Below, piece by piece: positions 36,850 through 44,745 of a stretch of DNA of 64,000 bases (positions are counted from its first letter, which is position 1; each line of letters begins with the position of its first letter). The position numbers and the translations under genes were made by a program. The notes beneath the pieces were generated by a model. That model had not been told where the DNA came from and ran no database searches. It saw nothing but the letters and a program-made list of their open reading frames with translations. Origin of the DNA: Elusimicrobiota bacterium (lineage in GTDB: Bacteria; Elusimicrobiota; Elusimicrobia; UBA1565; UBA9628); assembly GCA_023249675.1 (NCBI GenBank), contig JAHFCE010000009.1, forward strand, positions 35,154-99,153. Direction: 5' to 3'.

Positions 36850-36855
36850 AGTCTA
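36850..36855 (-). promoter_or_regulatory. -10-like element (TAGACT) before the RmlD-like gene
   Basis: On the minus strand TAGACT ends 6 nt before ATG 36843; no Shine-Dalgarno is present, so a leaderless mRNA is predicted. The intergenic region also holds a 7-bp inverted repeat (36882-36888/36902-36908). Confidence 0.45.
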
Positions 36856-36941
36856 CTAAATCCCTCTATATCGCGTCTTTAGCCCCTCAAGGTCCCCCAG
36901 GGAGGGGCCAAAAGGCCCAGGCGCCCGACCTCGCCGGCTCC

Positions 36942-36947
36942 TATACT
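36942..36947 (+). promoter_or_regulatory. Possible -10 (TATACT) for lytic transglycosylase gene
   Basis: TATACT ends 17 nt before ATG 36965, which would give a leader of about 10 nt. No good -35 is seen. Confidence 0.35.
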
Positions 36948-36964
36948 GAAGCATCAACCACACA

Positions 36965-37798
36965 ATGCTTCGCCTGACCATAACCGCCTGGACCCTCTGT
37001 GGGACCGTTTCGCCCACCCGAGCCCAGGATCCGAACATCGCCTACCTCAGCGGCCCCATCGCTCCCGGCCAGCTCAACAGGATGTTCGACGCCGCCACAA
37101 ATCGCCCGGCCGGGATCGCGGCGCTCGCTCCCAAGACCTTCGAGCCGGTAGGATCTCCGAACAAGAAGCTCGAAACCCTTTATCGCCGCCCCGCCCTCAG
37201 CGCCCTCCATCAGCAGCTCGTGGTCCCCGTTCCCAAGGAAACCCCGGCCTATCGCCGCACTTTCCGCATCATGCTGGCCAACCCCGCCAAAACCGACCGC
37301 TGGGACGAGCTGATTCTGCGCTACTCCCGAATCTACAAGCTCGATTCCCGCCTGCTGAAGTCCATCATGGCCGCCGAGTCCGAGTTCGACCCGAAAGCCC
37401 TGTCCCCGTCCGGCGCTCGCGGCCTCATGCAGGTCATGCCGGCGACCTCCGAGGGCGTGGGCGTCTCCGCCGCCACGCTCCACGACCCGCGCTCCGGCGT
37501 CAAGGCCGGCGCCGCCTACATCCAGGTCCTCTTCAAGGCCGCCTGGAGGATATTCAACCTCAAGGGCGTGCGCTACACCGACGCGCCGATGTGGGTGGTC
37601 CAACGCGTCATCGCCGCCTACCACGCGGGCCCCAAGTTCCTGACCAAGCTCAGGCTCTACCCCTCGACCCGCGCCTACGTCCGCAAGGTCGTCCTCTTCT
37701 ACCACTCGAAGGTCACCGACCTGCGCCGGCCTGCCGCTGCCGCGGCAAACTTTCCGTCATACAGCGAGGCCGTGACCTCGAGCGGCTCAATGTACTAG
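36965..37798 (+). CDS. Lytic transglycosylase (SLT domain)
   Basis: 277 aa with an N-terminal signal peptide (ending TRAQD, about 21). The Slt domain spans about 115-240: catalytic E138 (IMAAESEFDP), SPSGARGLMQVMPAT and AAYHAGP (the conserved YN/HAG loop). It cleaves peptidoglycan glycan strands to 1,6-anhydroMurNAc products in the periplasm. About 90 residues precede the catalytic domain without a recognised motif. A small lipoprotein gene follows 10 nt later. Confidence 0.88.
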   Translation: MLRLTITAWTLCGTVSPTRAQDPNIAYLSGPIAPGQLNRMFDAATNRPAGIAALAPKTFEPVGSPNKKLETLYRRPALSALHQQLVVPVPKETPAYRRTFRIMLANPAKTDRWDELILRYSRIYKLDSRLLKSIMAAESEFDPKALSPSGARGLMQVMPATSEGVGVSAATLHDPRSGVKAGAAYIQVLFKAAWRIFNLKGVRYTDAPMWVVQRVIAAYHAGPKFLTKLRLYPSTRAYVRKVVLFYHSKVTDLRRPAAAAANFPSYSEAVTSSGSMY

Positions 37799-37801
37799 GA
37801 T
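37796..37801 (+). promoter_or_regulatory. -10-like element (TAGGAT) before ATG 37809
   Basis: TAGGAT overlaps the stop codon of the transglycosylase gene and lies 7 nt before the next ATG. It could drive a leaderless transcript, although GGCGGG in the gap is a weak ribosome-binding alternative. Confidence 0.3.
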
Positions 37802-37808
37802 AGGCGGG

Positions 37809-38192
37809 ATGCGCCGCCTTCTTCTCGCCGGCCTCGTTCTCCTCGCCGCCTGCGCCGGGCCCAAGCCCTGCACGCGCACCTTGTGCGTGACCAAACTCGA
37901 CGGCACTTTGGAGTTGACGGGCTGGAACGCGAGCGTGCGCGCGACCGCCGACTCCCCGAAGCCGCCCGTCGTTTCTGATACCGCGGTGACGATTGTCGAG
38001 GGCACGGCCGAATTCATCAACGGCAAGACCCGCGTTTCGGCCACCGCGGGCTCCTCCTTTAAGTTCTCGGTCTCCACGCGCGCGGTCGCGTCAATCGAGG
38101 TCTCCTCCGGTTCGGTCACGGTCACGCTTTCGACCGGAGCGCCCCTGGCGCTGAGCGTCGGCACGCCCTACTCCCTGCCTCAATCCAAATGA
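37809..38192 (+). CDS. Small lipoprotein with FecR-like beta domain
   Basis: 127 aa. Lipoprotein signal with LLAAC (C15). The mature part is nearly all beta-strand pattern ([61 protein letters not shown]), resembling the jelly-roll repeats of FecR-like periplasmic proteins. No catalytic residues. It overlaps gmd by 4 nt, so it is co-translated with it. Confidence 0.6.
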   Translation: MRRLLLAGLVLLAACAGPKPCTRTLCVTKLDGTLELTGWNASVRATADSPKPPVVSDTAVTIVEGTAEFINGKTRVSATAGSSFKFSVSTRAVASIEVSSGSVTVTLSTGAPLALSVGTPYSLPQSK

Positions 38193-39277
38193 AAAAAGCT
38201 CTTGTCACCGGCATCACCGGACAGGACGGTTCCTACCTCGCCGAGCTCCTGCTCAAAAAGGGCTACGAGGTCCACGGCGTCAAGCGCCGCGCCTCGCTCT
38301 TCAACACGGACCGCATCGATCACCTGTTCCAGGACCCGCACGAAAAAAAGCTGCGCCTCATCCTGCACTACGGGGACATGACCGATTCCTCAAGCCTCCA
38401 GCGCGTGCTGCAGCTGGTCAAGCCTGACGAGGTCTACAACCTCGCCGCGCAAAGCCACGTGGCCGTCAGCTTTCAGGAGCCCGAGTACACCGCCAATGTG
38501 GACGCGCTCGGGACCCTGCGCCTGCTCGAGGCGATCCGCACGCTCGGCTGGTCGAAAAAGACCAAGTTTTATCAGGCGTCGACCTCGGAGCTGTTCGGCC
38601 AGGTGACGGAAACGCCCCAGCGCGAGACGACGCGTTTTCATCCGCGCTCGCCCTACGGCGTGGCCAAGCTGTACGCCCACTGGATCACGGTCAACTACCG
38701 CGAGGCGTACGGCCTCTACGCGTGCAACGGCATTCTCTTCAACCACGAGTCCCCGCGCCGCGGCGAGACCTTCGTGACGCGCAAGATCACGCGCGGCCTG
38801 GCGCGCATCAAGCTCGGCCTCGACAAGATGCTCTGGCTGGGAAATCTCGACGCCAAGCGCGACTGGGGCCACTCACGCGATTTTGTCGAGATGATCTGGC
38901 TCATGCTCCAGCAGCCGGCGCCGCGCGACTACGTCGCCGCGACGGGCCGGCAAAATTCCGTGCGCCAGTTCGTGGAGGCCGCCGCCTCCGAGCTCGGCTT
39001 CGACCTCGTGTGGAAGGGCCGGGGCGGCTCGGAACGCGGCGTGGACCGCCGAACGGGCAAGACGGTGGTCGCGCTCGATCCCCGCTACCTGCGCCCGAGC
39101 GAGGTGGACACCTTGCTCGGCGACGCCGCGAAGGCGCGCAAAGAGCTTGGTTGGAAGCCGCGCGTCAGCTTTGACGAGCTTGTCCGCGAAATGGCGCGCG
39201 AGGATCTGGCCATGGCCAAGCGCGAGGCTCTCGTCAAGAAGGCCGGCTACACCAGCCCGCGCCGCGCTCCCGACTAA
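38189..39277 (+). CDS. gmd: GDP-mannose 4,6-dehydratase
   Basis: 362 aa. Extended SDR with GITGQDG (8-14), T132 and E134 in ASTSELFG, catalytic Y156 and K160 (SPYGVAK), and the [18 protein letters not shown] segment specific to GMD. It makes GDP-4-keto-6-deoxymannose, precursor of GDP-fucose, rhamnose or perosamine for surface polysaccharide. The reductase or aminotransferase partner is not adjacent. The 3' end overlaps the convergent coiled-coil gene by 4 bp. Confidence 0.96.
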   Translation: MKKALVTGITGQDGSYLAELLLKKGYEVHGVKRRASLFNTDRIDHLFQDPHEKKLRLILHYGDMTDSSSLQRVLQLVKPDEVYNLAAQSHVAVSFQEPEYTANVDALGTLRLLEAIRTLGWSKKTKFYQASTSELFGQVTETPQRETTRFHPRSPYGVAKLYAHWITVNYREAYGLYACNGILFNHESPRRGETFVTRKITRGLARIKLGLDKMLWLGNLDAKRDWGHSRDFVEMIWLMLQQPAPRDYVAATGRQNSVRQFVEAAASELGFDLVWKGRGGSERGVDRRTGKTVVALDPRYLRPSEVDTLLGDAAKARKELGWKPRVSFDELVREMAREDLAMAKREALVKKAGYTSPRRAPD

Positions 39278-40320
39278 CCCTGGTAGAGGACCGCACCCGC
39301 AACGACCGCCGCCACGAGAGACACGCTGATCGCCACGTAAAGAAGGAGACGCATCTCCTCGTCCCAACGGAATAGAGAAGGCTGGGGCACAGGCGCCGGC
39401 GGCTCGATTTTTGACGCAGGCTCGACGACGGAAACGGCAGGGGCGGGTGCCGGCACGACCAGGGGCGTCTGCGGTAGGGCGGCGAGGTAGCTCTCGACCT
39501 CCTTGACGATCTCGCGGCGACGCGCTTCCCCAGCCTCATGACTGGACTTCGCTGGATCTTCCGCCGGGACGGGGGTGGCGCGCTTGCCGCGGGCCTCGCG
39601 CTCAGCTTCGATGTCCGCATAAAGGCGGGCGCGCTCTTCATCGAGGACCCGGCGCATCTCGGCCACCTCACGGTCGGAGCGGGCGCGCAGTTCCTGCTTG
39701 AGCTGCTCGGCCTTGGCCCTCAGCTGCTCCGACTCGACGGCGACGCGCTGCATGCCTGCGACGAGTTCTTTCTGGACGCGCTCGCCTTCCATCTCCTGGC
39801 GGATTTGAGCCTCGTGCGCCTTCTCGAAAGCCTCGACTCCCTCGCGACGAACCTGTTCTGCGGCCTCGAGCGCGGCCTGGCCATCGCGGTCAAGCGACTC
39901 AACGCGCAAGAGCAGCGCTGAGCGCTCCTCGGTCAGGCGCTCCAAATCGGCCTCGACCTCGAAGCGGCGGTTGCGCTCGGCCCCGAGGGCGGCGCCGAGC
40001 TGAGCGCGAGCCTCGGCGGCGACTTTTAAGGTCTCATCGAATTCGCGGGCAAGCGACGTTGAGGACGCGGCCTCGCGATGCAGCACGGAGGCGGTTTCCT
40101 GCAGCTCCTCGACGCGGGAGGTCAACTCCCGCACGCGCTCGCGCAGGCGCTCTTTGGCCTTGAGCTCGGTCTCGAGCTCGCTCGAGCGGGCGCGCAGACG
40201 GCGCTCGAGCTCCTCAAGGCGAACGTCAAGGAGGACCGCATCCAGGGCGTCCGCCTGCGCCGAAGGAGGGCGTGCCACCTGGGGAACGTCCACGACGGGG
40301 TTAGACTCCAGGTTGTCCAC
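39274..40320 (-). CDS. Tail-anchored coiled-coil protein
   Basis: 348 aa from GTG 40320. Residues 30-250 are an almost unbroken Glu/Arg/Ala heptad-type helix. After a Pro/Val-rich linker, a single hydrophobic helix ([20 protein letters not shown]) ends the protein, so it is a tail-anchored membrane coiled coil. No enzyme motif. Its start lies 20 nt inside the upstream coiled-coil gene, implying coupled expression and probably a joint scaffold. Function unknown. Confidence 0.75.
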   Translation of the reverse strand: MDNLESNPVVDVPQVARPPSAQADALDAVLLDVRLEELERRLRARSSELETELKAKERLRERVRELTSRVEELQETASVLHREAASSTSLAREFDETLKVAAEARAQLGAALGAERNRRFEVEADLERLTEERSALLLRVESLDRDGQAALEAAEQVRREGVEAFEKAHEAQIRQEMEGERVQKELVAGMQRVAVESEQLRAKAEQLKQELRARSDREVAEMRRVLDEERARLYADIEAEREARGKRATPVPAEDPAKSSHEAGEARRREIVKEVESYLAALPQTPLVVPAPAPAVSVVEPASKIEPPAPVPQPSLFRWDEEMRLLLYVAISVSLVAAVVAGAVLYQG

Positions 40321-42358
40321 GTTCCAAATCCTTGCGCAGGCGCTGGAGCGCCTCGGTCTGCTCCTTCCAACCCTCGCGCAGGGCGCGGACGGCTTCGTCG
40401 CGCTCCTCCTGCGTCGTCCCGACCAGGCGCTGTACCTCCTCGCGCATCCGGCCGCGATACTCGCTCAGCGCTGTGATCGCCAGGCGCACCTTCTCCGAGA
40501 CCGCGGCTTCAGCACGTCGGGATGCCTCCAGCGCGCGCTGCCCCTGTTCGGCGCGCGCTTGGGCGACGTTCACGCCCTCCTCGGCGTCAGCGGCCTGGGC
40601 CTTCTCGCGCTCCGCGTTGAGGCGGCGGGCGCGATCGAGAGAGCGTTCGCCCTCGGCGCGCAAAGCCTCCGCGCGCTCCATCGCCACGGCGGCCTCGGCC
40701 TGAACGCGCGCACGCTCGGCCGCGAGCGCCCGCGCGGACGCGAGCTCGCGGGCCTGGGCGCCGGCCGCTTCCTCGCGGGCGAGCTGGAACTCGCGTCCAA
40801 TCGCCTCGCGCTCAACGTTGAGGCGCTCGTGATCTTCGCGCAGCGCCGCCTCCAGGCGGGCCGGAAGCTCAGCCTCGAGATGGTGGGCGCGATCAAGCGC
40901 GCGCGCGCCTTCGGCGCGCAGAGCCTCGGAGCGCTCCAGCGCCGCGGCGGCCTCGGCCTGGATGCGCGCGCGTTCAGCCACGAGCGCCTGAACCGACGCG
41001 TGCTCGCGGGCCTGGGCCCCAGCCGCTTCCTCGCGGGCAAGCTGAAGCTCGTGTCCGACCTCCTCAAGAGAACGCGCGCCCTCGGCGCGCAGGACCTCCG
41101 AGCGCTCAAGCATCGCGGCGGCCTCGGCCTGAAGGCGAGCGCGTTCGGCCGCAAGCGCCTGCACGGACGCATGCTCGCGGGCCCGGGCATCGGCCACTTC
41201 CTCGCGGGCCTTCGCGATCTGCTCGGCGAGACCCTGCGTTTCACGCTCGAAGGCGGCGGAGGAAGCGCTCAGCGAGCGCATGTCTGCTTCGCTTGCTTGC
41301 GCGCGGCGAAGCGCGGCGTCAAGGCGGGCGCGCAGAGAGGCCGCGGCGGTCTCCTTCGCGTCGCAGTCAAGCAGCGCGCGATCGAGCTTCGTCTGCAGCC
41401 CGCGCGCCTCGCGCTCCGAGTCCTCGCCGCGAGCCGCCGCGTGATCCGCATCGAAACGAGCTTCCTCGAGAACAGCTCCCACCGCTTCGGCTTCCCCCTT
41501 CGCCTGCTTAACCTCATCCTGCGCTTGCTTGGCTTCAAGCCGAGCGTGCGCCTCGCGGGCCTGGGTGCTGACCGCTTCCTCATGGAGCTTCGATATTTCC
41601 GCGATGAGACTCTGCGCTTCACGCTCGTGGGAAGCGGAGGAAGCCCTCACCAAGCGCGCGTCTGCTTCGAGCGCCGCCAAGCGCGCAAGCGCCGTGCGCT
41701 CCGCGGCCTCGGCGCGCACCACGCAGCCGGCCTCATCCGCGCGCGTGGCCGCGAACTCGGCCTCAGCCGTTTGCGCGCGGCGCACCGTCGCATCGAGGCG
41801 GGCGCGCAAAGAGGCCGCTTCGGCATCCTTCGCATCGGAGTCGAGCATCATCCGGTCGAGCCGCGCCTGTAAATCCCGCGCCCCGCGCAGGCGCGCCATC
41901 GCCTCGCGCTCCCAGTCCTCAGCGCGGGCCGCGACGTGATCGCCGTCAAGACGCGCTGAATCGATCCGAGCGCCCGCCTCTTCGACTTCCCGCCAAGCCT
42001 TTTTGGCCTCCTCTTCCGCGCCGCCGCGCGCCGCGCGCTCCTCGCGCAGAAGAACGGCGAGCCGCGTGACTCCGTCCTTCATGCGCTCGCGGACTTCGCG
42101 CTCGCGCTCAACACACGTTTGACTGGCTTCAAGCCGATCGCGCAGCTCGAGGAGCTCGGCCTGAGCGAGCTCAAGCTTCTTCAGGGCTTCGCGGAGCTCG
42201 ACGTAAGTGCCGGCGGGAGGAATGACCAGATCCGCGAGATGTCCGCCGAAGCCTTCGGAAGGGACGCTCTCGCCGCGTTCTTGCGAACGCGCGCGCGAAG
42301 CGAGAACCTCTTCGACCTCGCGGCCGAAGTCGTCTTTCCAGGCGTGGAGCGGATCCAT
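40301..42358 (-). CDS. Long repetitive coiled-coil protein
   Basis: 685 aa, Ala/Glu/Arg-rich, predicted as coiled coil from about residue 53 to 680 with no signal peptide or TM. Three near-identical about 43-residue units lie at 391-432, 448-490 and 534-575 (cores AREHASVQAL, AERARxQAEAA and LRAEGxRSLxx). An older duplicated pair lies at 137-201 and 302-358 (LDRMMLDSDAKDAEAASLRARLDA versus its variant). It is probably a cytoplasmic filament or spacer acting with the tail-anchored protein that follows. Not recognised. Confidence 0.75.
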   Translation of the reverse strand: MDPLHAWKDDFGREVEEVLASRARSQERGESVPSEGFGGHLADLVIPPAGTYVELREALKKLELAQAELLELRDRLEASQTCVEREREVRERMKDGVTRLAVLLREERAARGGAEEEAKKAWREVEEAGARIDSARLDGDHVAARAEDWEREAMARLRGARDLQARLDRMMLDSDAKDAEAASLRARLDATVRRAQTAEAEFAATRADEAGCVVRAEAAERTALARLAALEADARLVRASSASHEREAQSLIAEISKLHEEAVSTQAREAHARLEAKQAQDEVKQAKGEAEAVGAVLEEARFDADHAAARGEDSEREARGLQTKLDRALLDCDAKETAAASLRARLDAALRRAQASEADMRSLSASSAAFERETQGLAEQIAKAREEVADARAREHASVQALAAERARLQAEAAAMLERSEVLRAEGARSLEEVGHELQLAREEAAGAQAREHASVQALVAERARIQAEAAAALERSEALRAEGARALDRAHHLEAELPARLEAALREDHERLNVEREAIGREFQLAREEAAGAQARELASARALAAERARVQAEAAVAMERAEALRAEGERSLDRARRLNAEREKAQAADAEEGVNVAQARAEQGQRALEASRRAEAAVSEKVRLAITALSEYRGRMREEVQRLVGTTQEERDEAVRALREGWKEQTEALQRLRKDLERGQPGV
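40634..41188 (-). repeat. Three tandem coding repeats in the coiled-coil gene
   Basis: Units at 41063-41188, 40889-41017 and 40634-40759 encode near-identical peptides. The spacers differ in length (about 15 and 43 residues) but share HELQLAREEAAGAQ or EFQLAREEAAGAQ just before units 2 and 3. Confidence 0.75.
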
Positions 42359-42369
42359 GGGTCCCTCGT

Positions 42370-42398
42370 ATTATAGGGGGGGATTGTTACAAAGACAA
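42370..42398 (-). promoter_or_regulatory. Promoter for coiled-coil operon
   Basis: On the minus strand -35 TTGTCT (42393-42398), a 17-nt spacer and a perfect -10 TATAAT (42370-42375), the best complete sigma-70 promoter in the window. The -10 ends 11 nt before the ATG, leaving a leader of only about 5 nt. Confidence 0.65.
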
Positions 42399-42441
42399 GT
42401 CGGATGAGCGCTTTACGAGCGGGAGGCCGCAGCCAATTTTT

Positions 42442-42459
42442 ATAGGCCGTAAGGCCTAT
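42442..42459. repeat. Short hairpin ATAGGCC-GTAA-GGCCTAT between divergent genes
   Basis: A 7-bp stem with a GNRA-type GTAA loop in an A+T-rich 160-bp divergent intergenic region. Neither strand has a following U-run. AGGCCTAT is also found in the arms of the 29004-29081 palindrome. Confidence 0.55.
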
Positions 42460-42520
42460 TGATACTATGGGACTTTAGGCTCTGAGCATTCCGCAAGGCC
42501 GGGGGCATCCTTCCCGGCAT

Positions 42521-43846
42521 ATGTGGACGCAACGACGCACCCGCGCGGCCGCCGTCGCCGCCGCGCTGCTCGGCGCGGGCCTGATCCTGTGCTGTCCCCG
42601 GCGAATGCCCGAGCTGCGCGTCGGCTCGCGCGCTGTACCGCCCCCGCCCGCGGCTGCGCTCGCCTCCGCGATCGCCTGGCCGCCCGCCACCGCGCTTATT
42701 GATCCGACGGCAAGCCCCAACGACTCCGAGCTGACGCGCGGGAAAGAAGAAGACGCGCTGCACGACGCCCCCTCCGATCGGATATTCGCGGGCGGAAGCC
42801 ATTTCCCATCCGCCTCGCCGGCTCCTTCCACCGGAGGCTCGCACAGTGACCAGGTTCTGCACGAGTCCCGGCCTTCCGCCGCGACGAGCCCCAGCCCTGC
42901 CCTGGGCTCAAGCCTCTCTCCGGCCACGAAGCGCCGCAAAAACCGCGAGCCCGGTCCCCCGCGGCCGATCAATCCGCTCTCAAGTCGAACGCAGCGCCGC
43001 CGGACACCGCTCGCCTCTGGCCCCGCCACGATCGACGAGGCAGACGACGAAGACGAGAACACCCGCGCGGCTGAGGCCGGACAAAACGCCAGCCGCACCG
43101 ACGACGCCGCCTGGACAAGGAGGCGGACGCGCGCATTCCCTCTGTTTCGACCGCCGCGCCAAGCGGTACGCCCGCCGCAGAGCGCCTCCGGACGGCGGCG
43201 CGTGCGGCCCCTGCTTCTATCCAAACTCCTCGGCCGCGGCGCGCTGCATCCGCCGCCCGCATCCATCGTCCCGCCTGATCTGTCCAGCCTGGCGGGACGC
43301 AAGCCTCTGCTGCTGCCCGACGGCTCATCCGTGCCGGCGCGCGCGTGCGGGCTCGACCTTCTTGAAAACTGGGACCCTCGCCGTGCGCAAACCGCATGCC
43401 GCCGGCGCGCGCCGCACTGGGACGCCGGACCCCTATGGCACGATGGCTCGGCGCGCGGCCAGGTCACAGACGCCCGCTGGCTGTGGTTATGGAAGGAGAA
43501 GACGCGCTGGTGGGCCGTCCCCGAGCCTCCAGAATCCCCGTTGCTCCGTCACAAAGAGCTCTGGTGGAGCAAGCAGCGCGGGGTCTGGTTCGCGCTGCAC
43601 GACGGCGAACTCTGGAGCTGGCGGCGCTTCTCGGACTGGAACGCGGAGGGACTGCTGCGCCTCGGGGACGGCGTGGAGCTCGTGTACAGCGCGGATTTCA
43701 CGAAGGTCGCCGTGATCACGCCGGGAGCGGGCGCCGTGCTCTACGACGCGGCCACCGGCGCCGAACTCGGGGAGTGGCTCGAATCGGAACTTCCGCGCCG
43801 CCGGCCGCGCGCGCCCGCCGAACTGCGTCTGCCCAGCGGGATTTGA
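42521..43846 (+). CDS. Anchored, Pro/Arg-rich protein with Trp-rich C-terminal domain
   Basis: 441 aa. An N-terminal hydrophobic segment (AAAVAAALLGAGLILCC) suggests export or anchoring. Residues 30-260 are low-complexity Pro/Ser/Arg sequence. A compact domain from about 262 (LSSLAGRKPLLLPDGSS, WLWLWKEKTRWWAVP, LWWSKQRGVWFALHDGELWSW, VITPGAGAVLYDAATGAEL) looks folded and beta-rich, and this is what favours this frame over long open frames in other registers. No family recognised. The next gene starts 13 nt later. Confidence 0.55.
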   Translation: MWTQRRTRAAAVAAALLGAGLILCCPRRMPELRVGSRAVPPPPAAALASAIAWPPATALIDPTASPNDSELTRGKEEDALHDAPSDRIFAGGSHFPSASPAPSTGGSHSDQVLHESRPSAATSPSPALGSSLSPATKRRKNREPGPPRPINPLSSRTQRRRTPLASGPATIDEADDEDENTRAAEAGQNASRTDDAAWTRRRTRAFPLFRPPRQAVRPPQSASGRRRVRPLLLSKLLGRGALHPPPASIVPPDLSSLAGRKPLLLPDGSSVPARACGLDLLENWDPRRAQTACRRRAPHWDAGPLWHDGSARGQVTDARWLWLWKEKTRWWAVPEPPESPLLRHKELWWSKQRGVWFALHDGELWSWRRFSDWNAEGLLRLGDGVELVYSADFTKVAVITPGAGAVLYDAATGAELGEWLESELPRRRPRAPAELRLPSGI

Positions 43847-43852
43847 TATTCT
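43847..43852 (+). promoter_or_regulatory. -10-like element (TATTCT) 7 nt before ATG 43860
   Basis: It begins just after the upstream stop codon; the predicted start site falls at the ATG. No Shine-Dalgarno is present in the 13-nt gap. Confidence 0.4.
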
Positions 43853-43859
43853 CTCCACG

Positions 43860-44744
43860 ATGCATCGACTTGTCCTCCTCCTGCTCGCCGCCGCCCTCGC
43901 GTCGCCGTCCGCCGCGCAGGACGAGTACGGCTCGCGCGGCCTGTTCCCGGTCTACCAGTCCGGCAACCAGTGGCTGATCTTCGATAAGTCCCACACATCA
44001 GGCGGCGCCAAAGACCTCCTGCCGGGCTCGAAGTTTCTCATCGTCGGCAGCGTCGGCGCCGACCTCTTCGTCGTCGGCCGCGCGTCCGCGACCTACGGCG
44101 GCCTATGCCGGAACAAGAAGCCGGTGAAACTGCACGCCGCTCTGCTCAAAGGCCCGCGCTCCGCCGTCGGCGACCCCGTCATCGCGATCAAGGTTCCCGA
44201 TCATTTCCAGTTGAAAGGTTCGCGCGCGCGCTACGACGCGCTCGATAACGCGGTGGATGAGCCCCTGTACGCGCTCCTCGGGCCGACGCTGACGTCCCTC
44301 GTCTTGGAAGAGGGAAAAGCCGGAGCCTACCGCTTTCGTCCGGACGATGCGGGCGCCGCCGCCTTCCTCGCCGATCCCAAAGCTGAGAAGATCGCGATGA
44401 AGATCGACTTCGCCGCGCACCCGCCCGTCGCCGGCCTTGCGGCGCCGACCGCCCTCGTCACCGACGCCCAAATCTCCTACTCCCACCGCCGCTGCCTGCG
44501 TCTGGCCGATGGCGGCCGCGTCATCGGGCGCTGTGTGGAAATGCCGCACGAGCTGATGAGCGAGACCGCCCAACTCCGTTTCGTCGCCTACGATCCCGGC
44601 GGCAAGGGCAACCCCTTCCTGCTCGCCTACACGCGCGGCGAGCCGCTGTGGGGGCACGAACGCTGGGGCTTCATCCTGCGTGAGAGCGGCGCGCGCCTGT
44701 TCCTGCGCGACGCGATGGACCCGCGCTGCCGAGAAGGCTTCTAG
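43860..44744 (+). CDS. Secreted protein of unknown function
   Basis: 294 aa with a signal peptide (LVLLLLAAALASPSAAQ, cleavage near 20). The mature part is mixed alpha/beta with a few cysteines (GLCRNKK, HRRCLRLADGGRVIGRC, DPRCREGF) that could form disulfides. No catalytic motif and no recognisable family. nadE starts 1 nt after its stop, so the two are co-transcribed, though a functional link is not obvious. Confidence 0.65.
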   Translation: MHRLVLLLLAAALASPSAAQDEYGSRGLFPVYQSGNQWLIFDKSHTSGGAKDLLPGSKFLIVGSVGADLFVVGRASATYGGLCRNKKPVKLHAALLKGPRSAVGDPVIAIKVPDHFQLKGSRARYDALDNAVDEPLYALLGPTLTSLVLEEGKAGAYRFRPDDAGAAAFLADPKAEKIAMKIDFAAHPPVAGLAAPTALVTDAQISYSHRRCLRLADGGRVIGRCVEMPHELMSETAQLRFVAYDPGGKGNPFLLAYTRGEPLWGHERWGFILRESGARLFLRDAMDPRCREGF

Positions 44745-44745
44745 C

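Noticed and set aside
36882..36908. GCCCCTC/GAGGGGC inverted repeat as terminator
   Set aside because: Lies between divergent genes and has no U-run on either strand; at most an operator.
42475..43467. 330-aa minus-strand open frame opposite the anchored Pro/Arg-rich protein
   Set aside because: Composition is Arg/Gly/Ala low-complexity typical of antisense in GC-rich genes; the plus frame has a hydrophobic N-terminus and a folded-looking Trp-rich domain.
42846..43715. 289-aa plus-strand frame overlapping the same gene
   Set aside because: Arg/Ala/Ser-rich shadow with no domain, and it ends within the better-supported gene.
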